A stretch of 64,000 nt of DNA from Methylococcaceae bacterium UBA6146 (GTDB lineage: Bacteria; Pseudomonadota; Gammaproteobacteria; Methylococcales; Methylomonadaceae): positions 1 to 64,000 of the forward strand of contig DIUY01000012.1 of NCBI GenBank assembly GCA_002422395.1, read 5' to 3'. The notes below the pieces were generated by a model. That model was not told the origin of the DNA. It was given only the letters and a program-made list of their open reading frames with translations, and did no database searches. A program made the translations under genes and the position numbers. Of this stretch, positions 28,052 through 37,349 are shown in pieces (position 1 is the first letter of the stretch; every line of letters begins with the position of its first letter).

Positions 28052-28699
28052 GTGGAAATTTACGATACCGAAGAAGAGCAGGTTGAAGCCTTAAAAAGAT
28101 GGTGGAAAGAAAATAGCCAATCGGTGATTATTGGTTTGGTGCTGGGCCTTTCCGCCATTCTGGGCTGGAATTATTGGCAGGAACACAAAAAAAGCCAGGC
28201 GGAGCAGGCATCTGCGTTATATGGGCAGTTGCTTAAGGCTCTGGCCGCTGATAACAAAGACAGTGCGACAAAGCTTGCCGAACGTCTACAGACACAATTT
28301 TCTGGCACTGGCTATGCGGCTTACAGTGCGTTTCTGGAAGCTAAGCTAAAAGTCCGGCAGGGTGATAACGTCGGGGCAAAACAATTGCTTGAGAAAATAG
28401 CCGCCATGCCCAATAAGGAGCTGGGTAACCTTGCCAAAATTAGATTGGTACGGTTAATGCTCGCAACTAAAGAATATGAGCAGGGACTGAAGTTGATTAA
28501 TGGTATTGACCCTGCCAGCTCAGTTGGTTTTTCAAATCATTATGACGAATTGGTGGGGGATTTGTACGTTGCCCTAGACCGATTGGATCAGGCTCGCACC
28601 TCTTACCAAAACGCGTTAAGAAATGGTCATCAATCACCGTTGTTACAAATGAAAATTGATGATTTGACGGCATCAGAAAAAGTGGAAAATAAAAAATAA
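28052..28699 (+). CDS. yfgM: YfgM family ancillary SecYEG protein (tetratricopeptide)
   Basis: 215 residues with a short cytosolic N-terminus, one membrane helix (about 24-41, VIIGLVLGLSAILGW) and a periplasmic TPR-like region. In E. coli YfgM binds the translocon and PpiD. The start is GTG at 28052, since the protein begins with the family signature EIYDTEEEQVEALKRWWKEN. Its stop overlaps the bamB start by one base (TAATG). Confidence 0.9.
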   Translation: MEIYDTEEEQVEALKRWWKENSQSVIIGLVLGLSAILGWNYWQEHKKSQAEQASALYGQLLKALAADNKDSATKLAERLQTQFSGTGYAAYSAFLEAKLKVRQGDNVGAKQLLEKIAAMPNKELGNLAKIRLVRLMLATKEYEQGLKLINGIDPASSVGFSNHYDELVGDLYVALDRLDQARTSYQNALRNGHQSPLLQMKIDDLTASEKVENKK

Positions 28700-29886
28700 T
28701 GCGCATAATTACGCTTTTATTGCTTTCCCTAAGTTTGGTCGGGTGCGCCGCAGTAGATTCAGTTGGCGAATCAATTTCGGGTATTTCGGATTATTTTAGT
28801 GGCGGGGAAGACAATGCTGACCCGCCAAGCGCGTTAGTTGACTATGCGCCTGAGTTGAAAACTGATGTGCTTTGGAAAGAATCGGTCGGGGTCGGGGCGG
28901 ATGGACAAGCCTTAAAGTTGGTTGCCGTTATAGGCAATGGCAAAATTATGGCTGCCGATAGGGAGGGTTTGGTGCAGGCTAGGGATTTAAGGACAGGTGA
29001 TTTGCGTTGGGAAGCTGAAACGCAGGCACAATTGTCAGCAGGTCCGGGATTAGGCGCAGGGACAGTTATCGTGGGTTCGAGCAACGCCGAAGTTATCGCT
29101 TTAAATGCTGAAAATGGCAGTGTTCTTTGGAAAGCCAAAGTTTCCAGTGAAGTGCTTGCAGTGCCGGTTGTTGCCAATGGTGTTGCCGTGGTCCGCACAA
29201 CCGATGGCGTTGTTGCCGCGCTTAATGAAAAAACCGGTGCAAAGCTTTGGACTTATGAGGTTAATGTGCCCGCTTTAAGTGTCCGTGGCATTGGCAGGCC
29301 AGTTGTCGTCGAAGACCACGTGGTTGCCGGTTACGATAATGGCAAATTAATCGCCTTGCGCCTTGCCGATGGCAAATATGTCTGGGAAACCAGCGTGGCC
29401 TTGCCTAATGGCCGTTCTGAAGTTGAGCGCTTGGTTGACGTCGATGTTGATCCCATTACTGCGGGTGGCGTGGTTTATGTGGCCAGCTATCATGGCGGCG
29501 TGAGTGCCATTTCAGAGCTGGATGGCGATGTGTTGTGGCGTAACGAGGCAGTTTCATCATACACCGGCCTGAGTAATGATTGGCGCTATCTGTATTTATC
29601 CGATTCTGAAAGTAATATTTGGCAACTTGATCAGCGTAGTGGGTCATCGTTATGGAAGCAAAAAGAATTGCATCAAAGACGCACATCGGCACCCGCTGTT
29701 TACGACAATACGGTTGTGGTAGGCGATTTTGAAGGCTATGTGCATTGGTTGAGCAAGAGTGATGGCCGACAACTGGCACGGATACAGGTGGCCGATAGCC
29801 CTATCACGGCCAGACCTGTCCAAGTGGACAGTACCATTTATGTTTATGCGCAAGACGGCACGCTCGCCGCTTTAACCGCCCGTTAA
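28699..29886 (+). CDS. bamB: Outer-membrane protein assembly factor BamB
   Basis: 395-residue lipoprotein (lipobox LVGC, Cys16) forming an eight-bladed beta-propeller from repeated PQQ/WD-like blades such as LNAENGSVLWKAKVSSEV and LNEKTGAKLWTYEV. Part of the BAM complex that inserts beta-barrel proteins in the outer membrane. It sits between yfgM and der as in E. coli; der follows after 6 nt. Confidence 0.96.
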   Translation: MRIITLLLLSLSLVGCAAVDSVGESISGISDYFSGGEDNADPPSALVDYAPELKTDVLWKESVGVGADGQALKLVAVIGNGKIMAADREGLVQARDLRTGDLRWEAETQAQLSAGPGLGAGTVIVGSSNAEVIALNAENGSVLWKAKVSSEVLAVPVVANGVAVVRTTDGVVAALNEKTGAKLWTYEVNVPALSVRGIGRPVVVEDHVVAGYDNGKLIALRLADGKYVWETSVALPNGRSEVERLVDVDVDPITAGGVVYVASYHGGVSAISELDGDVLWRNEAVSSYTGLSNDWRYLYLSDSESNIWQLDQRSGSSLWKQKELHQRRTSAPAVYDNTVVVGDFEGYVHWLSKSDGRQLARIQVADSPITARPVQVDSTIYVYAQDGTLAALTAR

Positions 29887-29892
29887 ATTATC

Positions 29893-31290
29893 ATGCTACC
29901 TGTAATAGCCCTAGTCGGGCGACCTAATGTGGGTAAATCCACCTTATTTAATTATTTGACCCGCACCCGTGAAGCCTTGGTTGCGGATTTTCCAGGCCTG
30001 ACCCGAGACCGCCAATATGGTCGGGTCAAATTGGGTGACCGGCCTTATTTGGTGGTTGACACCGGCGGTATTGCCGATGATGCGGAAGGCATTGAAAGCG
30101 TCTCCAGAAAACAAGTGCAGATTGCTTTGGAAGAAGCCGATGTGGTGTTGTTTATGGTTGATGCCCGTGAAGGGCTTAGCGCATCTGATAAAGTCATTGC
30201 CGATACCCTCAGAAAACTGTCCAAACCCATTGTTCTTGTCACCAATAAAGTGGATGGTATTGACGCCACTATTGCCACCGCCGATTTTTACTCGCTCGCT
30301 TTAGGCGAGCCGGTACAGATTGCCGCTTCGCATGGTCGGGGGGTGCCTGAACTGCTCGAACGGGTAAATCAGTTATTGCCGACGGACGCGGCAGTTATTG
30401 ATGAAGTTGATGGCCGAAAAGGGATCGCGATAGCTGTTGTTGGGCGTCCTAACGTCGGTAAATCGACGTTGGTGAACCGTCTTTTAGGTGAAGAGCGGGT
30501 TATCGTGTTCGATGAACCTGGCACAACCCGCGACAGTATTTATATCCCTTTCGAACGTAACGGCAAGCAGTTTACCTTGATTGACACAGCCGGTATGCGC
30601 CGCCGTTCGCGAGTCTCGGAAACTATTGAAAAGTTCAGTGTGATTAAATCATTGCAGGCGATTGAAAAATCAAATGTGGTCATTTATTTGATTGATGCCA
30701 GCGAAGGCATCACTGACCAGGATGCCCACTTATTGGGCTTGGTTCTGGAAGCGGGCAGGGCATTGATTATTGGCCTTAATAAATGGGACGGCTTGACCAT
30801 AGAACAAAAGGAGACAGTTAAACGGCAACTGGACATAAAACTGACCTTTTTGGACTTTGCCGAGAAACATCCGATTTCCGCATTGCATGGTAGCGGTGTA
30901 GGCAAACTGTTTGATGTCGTACATAAATTGTATGATTCGGCGATGATTAACATGTCCACGCCGGAGCTGACCCGGATTCTGAAGGAAGCGACCGGTGCGC
31001 ACCAGCCGCCATTAGTCAATAATCGCCGCATCAAGCTGAAATACGCCCATCAGGGTGGACGGAACCCGCCTATTGTGATTATTCACGGCGTACAAACTGA
31101 TGCATTGCCTGTTTCGTACAAACGTTACTTGACCAATTATTTCCGCACCAAATTAAAACTGTCGGGGACACCCATACGGTTGGAGTTTAAATCACCGATG
31201 AATCCTTTTCATGGGCAGAAAGCTAAATTGAATGATTGGCAAATTCAAAAGCGCGAGCGCTTGACGCGGCACAGTAAAAATAAAAAATAA
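29893..31290 (+). CDS. der: Ribosome-assembly GTPase Der (EngA)
   Basis: 465 residues with two GTPase domains in tandem, the hallmark of Der: G1 motifs GRPNVGKSTLFN (near residue 8) and GRPNVGKSTLVN (near 183), G3 DTGG and DTAG, G4 TNKVD and NKWD. A KH-like C-terminal domain (about 360-445) and basic tail follow. Needed for 50S subunit maturation. Last gene of the cluster that starts at ndk. Confidence 0.98.
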   Translation: MLPVIALVGRPNVGKSTLFNYLTRTREALVADFPGLTRDRQYGRVKLGDRPYLVVDTGGIADDAEGIESVSRKQVQIALEEADVVLFMVDAREGLSASDKVIADTLRKLSKPIVLVTNKVDGIDATIATADFYSLALGEPVQIAASHGRGVPELLERVNQLLPTDAAVIDEVDGRKGIAIAVVGRPNVGKSTLVNRLLGEERVIVFDEPGTTRDSIYIPFERNGKQFTLIDTAGMRRRSRVSETIEKFSVIKSLQAIEKSNVVIYLIDASEGITDQDAHLLGLVLEAGRALIIGLNKWDGLTIEQKETVKRQLDIKLTFLDFAEKHPISALHGSGVGKLFDVVHKLYDSAMINMSTPELTRILKEATGAHQPPLVNNRRIKLKYAHQGGRNPPIVIIHGVQTDALPVSYKRYLTNYFRTKLKLSGTPIRLEFKSPMNPFHGQKAKLNDWQIQKRERLTRHSKNKK

Positions 31291-31531
31291 CACGGACACT
31301 TTTGGGTAATGGTTAAACCTGAACCGTTTTGAATCGCCCGCCTCATTGGAAAACGGCATGGTTGGCAGTCCGAACGGTTGCGGCACAGCCATTCCGCTTT
31401 TTTAGTGGGTAGTGGTGAACATTCAAATAATTAAGTGACAGCGGCGTCAAAAAACATGTTTTTTGCTTCCAAAATATCATTACCATTTTTACCACCACCT
31501 TTTAGTTTTTAGCAAACCTATTAAGAGACTT

Positions 31532-32026
31532 ATGGCAACAATTAGCTTTCAAGGCAAACCACTCAACACTTGCGGCGAACTGCCCGCTATTGGCAGTAAA
31601 GCGCCTGATTTTACGCTGGTTAATGGTAAATTAAAGGATGTCAATTTAGCCAGTTATGCAGGTAAAAGAAAAGTCCTTAATATCGTCCCTAGCCTCGATA
31701 CCCCAACGTGTGCCGCATCGACCCGTAAATTCAACGAGAAGGCGGCGCATTTATACAATACGGTTGTGTTAGTCATTTCTGCAGATTTGCCCTTTGCCCA
31801 ATGTCGTTTTTGCGAAACCGAAGGATTAAAAGACGTCATTCCATTGTCCACTTTCCGCTCGAATTTCGCAGAAGATTACGGTGTCACATTGATTGACACG
31901 TTTTTATCAGGCTTAACTGCAAGGGCTATTGTTATTGTTGATGAAAATGATCGGGTTGTTTACACCGAACTTGTCAGTGAGTTAACTAACGAGCCAGACT
32001 ATGAGGGCGCATTGGCTGTTTTGTGA
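31532..32026 (+). CDS. tpx: Thiol peroxidase Tpx
   Basis: 164-residue atypical 2-Cys peroxiredoxin that reduces hydroperoxides with thioredoxin. Peroxidatic Cys60 in SLDTPTC and resolving Cys94 in AQCRFC match E. coli Cys61 and Cys95. The start is ATG 31532, giving MATISFQGKP, because AAGAGA lies just upstream and the family length is about 165; the frame is open for another 23 codons upstream without similarity. Stands alone, with 241 bp between it and der. Confidence 0.96.
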   Translation: MATISFQGKPLNTCGELPAIGSKAPDFTLVNGKLKDVNLASYAGKRKVLNIVPSLDTPTCAASTRKFNEKAAHLYNTVVLVISADLPFAQCRFCETEGLKDVIPLSTFRSNFAEDYGVTLIDTFLSGLTARAIVIVDENDRVVYTELVSELTNEPDYEGALAVL

Positions 32027-32070
32027 CGTTTTAGGGTATGGTTGTTCGGGGGAGGGCTGAAGTTATGTGT

Positions 32071-32097
32071 CGGCAACCGTTGTTGTTTGGGTTGCCG
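32071..32097 (+). terminator. Hairpin downstream of tpx
   Basis: Perfect 8-bp stem CGGCAACC (32071-32078) / GGTTGCCG (32090-32097), loop 11 nt, 45 nt after the tpx stop. There is no T-run after it, so it is at best a weak terminator or mRNA 3' protecting hairpin. Confidence 0.35.
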
Positions 32098-32245
32098 CCC
32101 CTGTAATAACGCTAGGTAAGCCAAAAATAAAAAATAGCGGTGTCATTATCTTTAGTTTGTTAGCGGCAATAGTTTTAACGATAATGTAAATAGATTTAAA
32201 GAATTTCAATAATTTCAAACGGTTCAAGAAAAGAGTTTGGTAAAT

Positions 32246-32473
32246 ATGACGGAATTGATGAATAGTGGGATTGAATTAATGCTGATAGGCATGGGTATTG
32301 TATTTTTGTTTTTAGCCATGCTGGTTGTCGCGATCAATATTATGTCATCGTTAGTGCAGCGGTTTTTCCCAGAACCGCCAGCAACGACAATGCCTGTTGT
32401 TAGCGATGTTAGCAAAAGTACGGTTGCGGCAATTTCTGTAGCGGTGCACCAGTATCGCAGCACCTATAAATAA
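32246..32473 (+). CDS. oadG: Oxaloacetate decarboxylase gamma chain
   Basis: 75-residue small membrane subunit of the Na+-pumping oxaloacetate decarboxylase. One membrane helix (about 8-30, ELMLIGMGIVFLFLAMLVVAI), then a short cytosolic tail with PEPPA that in other OadG proteins links to the alpha subunit and holds zinc. ATG 32246 is preferred to the TTG three codons earlier. It is identified mainly from its position ahead of oadA and oadB and from the helix pattern. Confidence 0.85.
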   Translation: MTELMNSGIELMLIGMGIVFLFLAMLVVAINIMSSLVQRFFPEPPATTMPVVSDVSKSTVAAISVAVHQYRSTYK

Positions 32474-32579
32474 CCCGCGCACTTTAGTTATTAACAGCAC
32501 ACAATCAGCAGCGTATTTTAGAGGCTGAATTAAGCCAATGCGGTGCCCGGATAAGGTTTTCTTGGAGAAATAATAAAAA

Positions 32580-34367
32580 ATGGCACATAAAAACAAGCCT
32601 TTAACTATCACGGAAGTGGTCTTACGCGATGCCCATCAATCGATTTTGGCGACCCGCTTCCGCATTGAAGACATGCTGCCGATTTGCGCGAAACTCGATG
32701 ATATAGGTTATTGGTCTATCGAATCGTGGGGTGGCGCGACCTTTGATGCGTGTATCCGCTACTTAGGGGAGGATCCTTGGGAAAGGTTGCGCTTGTTGAA
32801 AGCCGCCATGCCAAAAACACCCCAGCAAATGTTGTTGCGTGGCCAAAATATTTTGGGTTATCGCCATTATGCGGACGATGTGGTCGATAAGTTTATCGAA
32901 CGCTGTGTGGTCAACGGTATTGACGTGTTCCGTATTTTCGATGCAATGAACGATATGCGCAATATCGAACATGCAGTCAAAGCGGTGTTGACTACTGATG
33001 CCCATGCCCAAGGGACTATTTCTTACACCACAAGCCCCGTGCATACTATTGACTTGTGGGTTAGTCTAGGCAAACAAATCGAAGATATGGGCGCGCATTC
33101 CATTTGTATCAAAGATATGGCCGGCTTGCTCAAACCTTACGATGCGTTTGAATTGGTCAGCCGTTTAAAACAAAGCACCAACATCCCCATCCATTTGCAT
33201 AGCCATGCAACCACTGGCCTAAGTGTCCCCAGCATAATTAAGGCTGCGGAAGCTGGCATAGACAATGTCGATACGGCCATCTCTTCAATGAGCATGACCT
33301 ATGGGCACAGTGCGACCGAAACGATTGTCGCCGCACTGGCAGGCACGGGACGGGCGACGGGCTTGGATTTGATCAAACTGGAGGAAATTGCCGCTTATTT
33401 CCGTGAAATACGGAAAAAATATGCCAAATTTGAAGGTAGCCTGAAAGGTGTGGATAGCCGGATATTAATCGCCCAAGTGCCTGGCGGCATGTTGACTAAC
33501 ATGGAAAGTCAGTTAAGGGAGCAGGGTGCGGCGGATAAATTTGATGAAGTGATCCATGAAATACCCCGAGTGCGTGAAGACTTGGGCTTTATTCCTTTGG
33601 TGACGCCCACGTCGCAGATAGTCGGTAGCCAAGCCGTTATTAACGTGTTGAACGGCGAACGCTATAAAACTATTACGAAGGAAACTGCGGGTGTGTTAAA
33701 AGGTGAGTACGGGGCGACCCCTGCGCCGGTCAATGCCGAGTTGCAAGCCAGAGTTTTGGCAGGAAGCCAACCCATCACTTGTCGGCCTGCCGATTTGTTG
33801 GAGCCAGAAATGGCTAGCTTAGTCGCTGAAGTTACGGAAAAAGCCCGCACGGAAGGTGTGGCACTGGCGGCCTGCGTCGAAGAGGATGCCTTGATTAACG
33901 GTATGTTTGCCCAAGTGGGCTGGAAGTTTTTGGCTAACCGGGGCAACCTGGCCGCTTTTGAACCTGCCCCCGATGTAGCGGTAGCCATAGTGTCCGATCC
34001 AACGCCAGCCGCCACAGCCCCTAAAGCTACGGAAAGCTATACGGTGAATGTTGACGGTAAAAACTTTAATGTGGTCGTAGGGCCGGGGGGGGCTGGCTTA
34101 ACTATCCAACCGGTAGTGGCGCTTGACCCATCGGTTATGGATTTGACAGCCCATAATGGCGCGGTCATCTATGCGCCAATGGCAGGGAATATACTGAAAA
34201 TTTTAGTCACTGAAGGTGGTGTGGTCACTGAAGGGGAAATTGTGGTGCTGATGGAAGCAATGAAGATGGAAACCGAAGTGCGGTCAAAGTATGCGGGTAT
34301 TGTCAGTGCCGTCCATGTCAAGGAAGGCGCTGCGGTTGCTGGCGGCAATGCCCTGATTTCGCTTTAA
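32580..34367 (+). CDS. oadA: Oxaloacetate decarboxylase alpha chain
   Basis: 595-residue biotin enzyme: carboxyltransferase domain (about 1-290; VLRDAHQSILATR with the metal-binding Asp, CIKDMAGLL, HLHSHATTGLS), a PYC/OadA conserved domain (about 300-480), a Pro/Ala/Thr linker, and a biotinyl domain (about 525-595) whose lysine lies in EAMKMET. It takes CO2 from oxaloacetate onto biotin; OadB then decarboxylates it and pumps Na+. OadA-like proteins may instead serve as the alpha subunit of methylmalonyl-CoA or pyruvate-type carboxylases, but the adjacent OadB and OadG favour the decarboxylase. Confidence 0.95.
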   Translation: MAHKNKPLTITEVVLRDAHQSILATRFRIEDMLPICAKLDDIGYWSIESWGGATFDACIRYLGEDPWERLRLLKAAMPKTPQQMLLRGQNILGYRHYADDVVDKFIERCVVNGIDVFRIFDAMNDMRNIEHAVKAVLTTDAHAQGTISYTTSPVHTIDLWVSLGKQIEDMGAHSICIKDMAGLLKPYDAFELVSRLKQSTNIPIHLHSHATTGLSVPSIIKAAEAGIDNVDTAISSMSMTYGHSATETIVAALAGTGRATGLDLIKLEEIAAYFREIRKKYAKFEGSLKGVDSRILIAQVPGGMLTNMESQLREQGAADKFDEVIHEIPRVREDLGFIPLVTPTSQIVGSQAVINVLNGERYKTITKETAGVLKGEYGATPAPVNAELQARVLAGSQPITCRPADLLEPEMASLVAEVTEKARTEGVALAACVEEDALINGMFAQVGWKFLANRGNLAAFEPAPDVAVAIVSDPTPAATAPKATESYTVNVDGKNFNVVVGPGGAGLTIQPVVALDPSVMDLTAHNGAVIYAPMAGNILKILVTEGGVVTEGEIVVLMEAMKMETEVRSKYAGIVSAVHVKEGAAVAGGNALISL

Positions 34368-34384
34368 ATACAGGCATAGACGCT

Positions 34385-35512
34385 ATGGAAAATGTAATTT
34401 CACTTTGGCAAAGCACCGGTTTGTACAATTTCACCAGCGGCCAAGCTTTTATGATGGTGGTCGGGTTTGTGCTGCTGTATTTGGCCATCAAGAAAAACTT
34501 TGAGCCTTTGTTGCTGTTGCCGATAGGTTTTGGCGCTGTCCTTAGCAACATACCTGTTGCCGGAATTGCTGAAGAAGGTGGGTTGTTGTACTACCTGTAT
34601 TTTGGGATTAAAACAGGCATTTTCCCCTTGTTGATTTTTATGGGTGTAGGGGCAATGACCGATTTCGGCCCGATGCTGGCTAATCCAAAAACGCTGATAT
34701 TGGGCGCCGCCGCCCAGTTTGGTATTTTTGCCTCTTTGTTGGGGGCGTTGGCCCTTAACGCGATACCTGGTTTGGACTTTACCTTAAAAGATGCGGCGGC
34801 TATTGGCATTATAGGGGGGGCGGACGGGCCGACCGCCATTTATGTGGCTTCCAAGCTGTCGCCGGACCTATTGGGGGCGATTGCGGTGGCGGCCTATTCG
34901 TACATGGCTTTGGTGCCTTTAATCCAACCCCCAATTATGCGGGCCTTGACCACTGAAGATGAACGCAAAATTGAAATGAAACAAATGCGTTCAGTCAGTA
35001 AAACTGAAAAAATTGTTTTTCCGTTGATGTTATTGTTGTTGACTATCCTGTTGTTGCCTTCTGCCGCGCCGTTAATCGGCATGTTTGCTTTAGGTAATCT
35101 GATGAACGCTTGTGGTGTAGTGGAACGGTTAAGCCAGACTGCACAAAATGAATTGATTAATATAGTGACCATTTTTTTGGGTTTGGCGGTAGGCTCAAAG
35201 CTCAGCGCCAATGCCTTTTTACAGATGGAAACGCTGGGCGTGTTGGCGTTAGGCGCGGTTGCCTTCGCGATAGGCACAGCGGCCGGTGTCATCATGGCGA
35301 AAATTATGAACCGCTTTAGCAGCACTCCGATCAACCCATTGATTGGTGCTGCGGGTGTGTCGGCGGTGCCGATGGCCGCAAGGGTTGCCAATAAGATTGG
35401 TTTGGAAAGCAATCCGCATAATTTCTTGTTGATGCATGCGATGGGGCCAAATGTCGCCGGTGTTATCGGTTCCGCAGTTGCTGCGGGTATCCTGTTAAGC
35501 CTGGTCAAATAA
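34385..35512 (+). CDS. oadB: Oxaloacetate decarboxylase beta chain, Na+ pump
   Basis: 375 residues, strongly hydrophobic, about nine to ten membrane helices. The catalytic/Na+-binding segment GGADGPTAIY with the key Asp is present, as are MGVGAMTDFGPMLANP and the C-terminal GAAGVSAVPMAARV. It decarboxylates carboxybiotin on OadA and couples this to Na+ export. Starts 17 nt after oadA, so the operon is oadG-oadA-oadB, with mtgA only 6 nt further on. Confidence 0.96.
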   Translation: MENVISLWQSTGLYNFTSGQAFMMVVGFVLLYLAIKKNFEPLLLLPIGFGAVLSNIPVAGIAEEGGLLYYLYFGIKTGIFPLLIFMGVGAMTDFGPMLANPKTLILGAAAQFGIFASLLGALALNAIPGLDFTLKDAAAIGIIGGADGPTAIYVASKLSPDLLGAIAVAAYSYMALVPLIQPPIMRALTTEDERKIEMKQMRSVSKTEKIVFPLMLLLLTILLLPSAAPLIGMFALGNLMNACGVVERLSQTAQNELINIVTIFLGLAVGSKLSANAFLQMETLGVLALGAVAFAIGTAAGVIMAKIMNRFSSTPINPLIGAAGVSAVPMAARVANKIGLESNPHNFLLMHAMGPNVAGVIGSAVAAGILLSLVK

Positions 35513-35518
35513 GCAGCA

Positions 35519-36190
35519 TTGTCAATACCCGTTTTACTGCGCAGCTTGTTGTATGTTTTTGTCGGTGCAACAATGGCTCTGTGTCTGCTGTTACGTTGGT
35601 TACCACCGCCAACAACCGTGTTTATGCTTTACCGGCATGCTGAAGACCTGTTCGCAGGACATCCCTATCAAGCCATTGATTATCGCTGGGTTGGGCGTGA
35701 AGCAATTTCCGGTCACGCCTTCAAAGCGGCGGTGGCCGCTGAAGACCAGCGCTTCTTCCAACATTCCGGATTTGACTGGCACTCCATTCAAGCATCAATT
35801 GATGGCTATACCGAGGGCAACCATCACTTGCGGGGCGCCAGCACCATTACCCAGCAAGTCGCCAAGAACCTCTTTTTGACCCCCGCAAAAAACTTTTTCC
35901 GCAAAGGTTTGGAGGTATGGTTTACAGTCTTGCTGGAAGTGTTCTGGGATAAGCAGCGGATACTGGAAACCTATCTCAATATCGCTGAATTTGGCGATCA
36001 TTTGTTTGGCATAGAAGCCGCTAGCCAGTATTATTTTGGCATTCCCGCCAAACGTCTCAATCGTAACCAAGCCGCCCTTTTGGCCGCGACTTTGCCAAAT
36101 CCGATCAGGTTTAAGGCCAGTCGCCCATCAAATTATGTTATTAGACGCCAGCAATGGATACTTAGGCAGATGCATAATCTGGGTGGTTGA
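35519..36190 (+). CDS. mtgA: Monofunctional peptidoglycan transglycosylase
   Basis: 223 residues: N-terminal membrane anchor (about 8-26) and a GT51 domain. Catalytic motifs EDQRFFQHSGFDW (Glu donor) and GASTITQQVAKNLFL are intact, as is KQRILETYLNIAEFG. It polymerises lipid II into glycan strands without a transpeptidase domain. The start appears to be TTG 35519, 6 nt after the oadB stop, which suggests coupling to the oad operon even though the functions are unrelated. Confidence 0.94.
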   Translation: MSIPVLLRSLLYVFVGATMALCLLLRWLPPPTTVFMLYRHAEDLFAGHPYQAIDYRWVGREAISGHAFKAAVAAEDQRFFQHSGFDWHSIQASIDGYTEGNHHLRGASTITQQVAKNLFLTPAKNFFRKGLEVWFTVLLEVFWDKQRILETYLNIAEFGDHLFGIEAASQYYFGIPAKRLNRNQAALLAATLPNPIRFKASRPSNYVIRRQQWILRQMHNLGG

Positions 36191-36222
36191 GCCTCGCAAG
36201 CGTTATGACCAAGATACCCACG

Positions 36223-37332
36223 TTATGATGGGGTTTTGGCCGTGTTTGCCATAGTGGGGTGGCCGGCTTGTCTATGCTGGGCTAACGCCCATTCTACATG
36301 CTCCTTGACCAATGCCGACGGGTCCGCCCGCTTTAGTTTTAACGCCTGGATTATTAATGGCGATGTCGGGGCATTGCCCAAAGCGACTGCAATGTTGCGT
36401 AGCCAACGTTCATAGCCAATCCGGCGTATCGCCGAACCTTCCGTTTTAGTTAAGAACTCTGTTTCTGTCCAAGCAAAGGCCTCCAGCAACTGTTGGGCAT
36501 CAAGCCGATGCCTTGGCTTAAAGTCGTGTTCGTTAGTCAGCCGCGCAAATCGGTTCCACGGACAAATAATCTGGCAGTCATCACAGCCGTAAATTCGATT
36601 GCCGATGAGCGGGCGTAAGTCTACGGGAATCGGGCCGTGCAGCTCGATAGTGAGATAGGAAACACAGCGCCGCGCATCAACTTGATAGGGTGCAACTATT
36701 GCTTGGGTTGGGCAGATTGTCATGCAGGCTGTGCATGCGCCGCAATGTGCCGGGCTTGGCGCGTCAACCGGCAGGGGCAAGTCCGTGTAAATTTCCCCTA
36801 GAAAAAACCATGAGCCTGCTTTGCGGTTGATTAAGTTGGAATGTTTGCCTATCCAGCCTAAACCGGCTTTTTCGGCAATCGCTTTTTCCAGCACGGGTGC
36901 GCTGTCTACAAAAGCACGATACCCAAAGTTGCCATAACTGCCTTGAATGCGCACGGCCAATTTTTGTAACCGCTGGCGCAGCAACTTATGATAATCACGG
37001 CCTAACGCGTAGCGGGAAATATAGGCTGAAAATGGGTCTTCCAAGGCTTTATTTATGGCGGCATCCGTTTCCGGCAAATAGTCCATGCGCACTGAAATAA
37101 TACGGACAGTGCCGGGTCGCAACTGGGCAGGGCGGCTGCGTTTGCTGCCATGACGGGCCATGTAGGCCATATCGCCATGAAAGTTTTTATCAAGCCAGTT
37201 GTTAAGATGCGTTTCTGCGGTTGATAACTCAGTATCGGCAATACCGACTTGTTGAAAACCCAACTCCTGCCCCCACTGCTTAATTTTTAAGGCGAGGGCG
37301 GCCATTTCCTCATGGCTGCAATCAACATTCAT
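36223..37332 (-). CDS. queG: Epoxyqueuosine reductase QueG
   Basis: Cobalamin and iron-sulfur enzyme that makes the last step of queuosine synthesis in tRNA. About 369 residues. Two ferredoxin-like clusters are visible: CGACTACMTICP and CDDCQIICPWNRFA, with RRCVSYLTIE between. The N-terminal cobalamin domain has GDMAYM..RPGTVRIISVRMDYLP. A HEAT-like C-terminal end follows. I prefer ATG 37332; a GTG three codons upstream is possible. It lies downstream of rhlE on the same strand and convergent to mtgA. Confidence 0.95.
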   Translation of the reverse strand: MNVDCSHEEMAALALKIKQWGQELGFQQVGIADTELSTAETHLNNWLDKNFHGDMAYMARHGSKRSRPAQLRPGTVRIISVRMDYLPETDAAINKALEDPFSAYISRYALGRDYHKLLRQRLQKLAVRIQGSYGNFGYRAFVDSAPVLEKAIAEKAGLGWIGKHSNLINRKAGSWFFLGEIYTDLPLPVDAPSPAHCGACTACMTICPTQAIVAPYQVDARRCVSYLTIELHGPIPVDLRPLIGNRIYGCDDCQIICPWNRFARLTNEHDFKPRHRLDAQQLLEAFAWTETEFLTKTEGSAIRRIGYERWLRNIAVALGNAPTSPLIIQALKLKRADPSALVKEHVEWALAQHRQAGHPTMANTAKTPS

Positions 37333-37349
37333 TGGCAACACTCAGACAG

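Noticed and set aside
32071..32097. Strong terminator after tpx
   Set aside because: The stem is good but no T-run follows, so it is listed only as a low-confidence hairpin.
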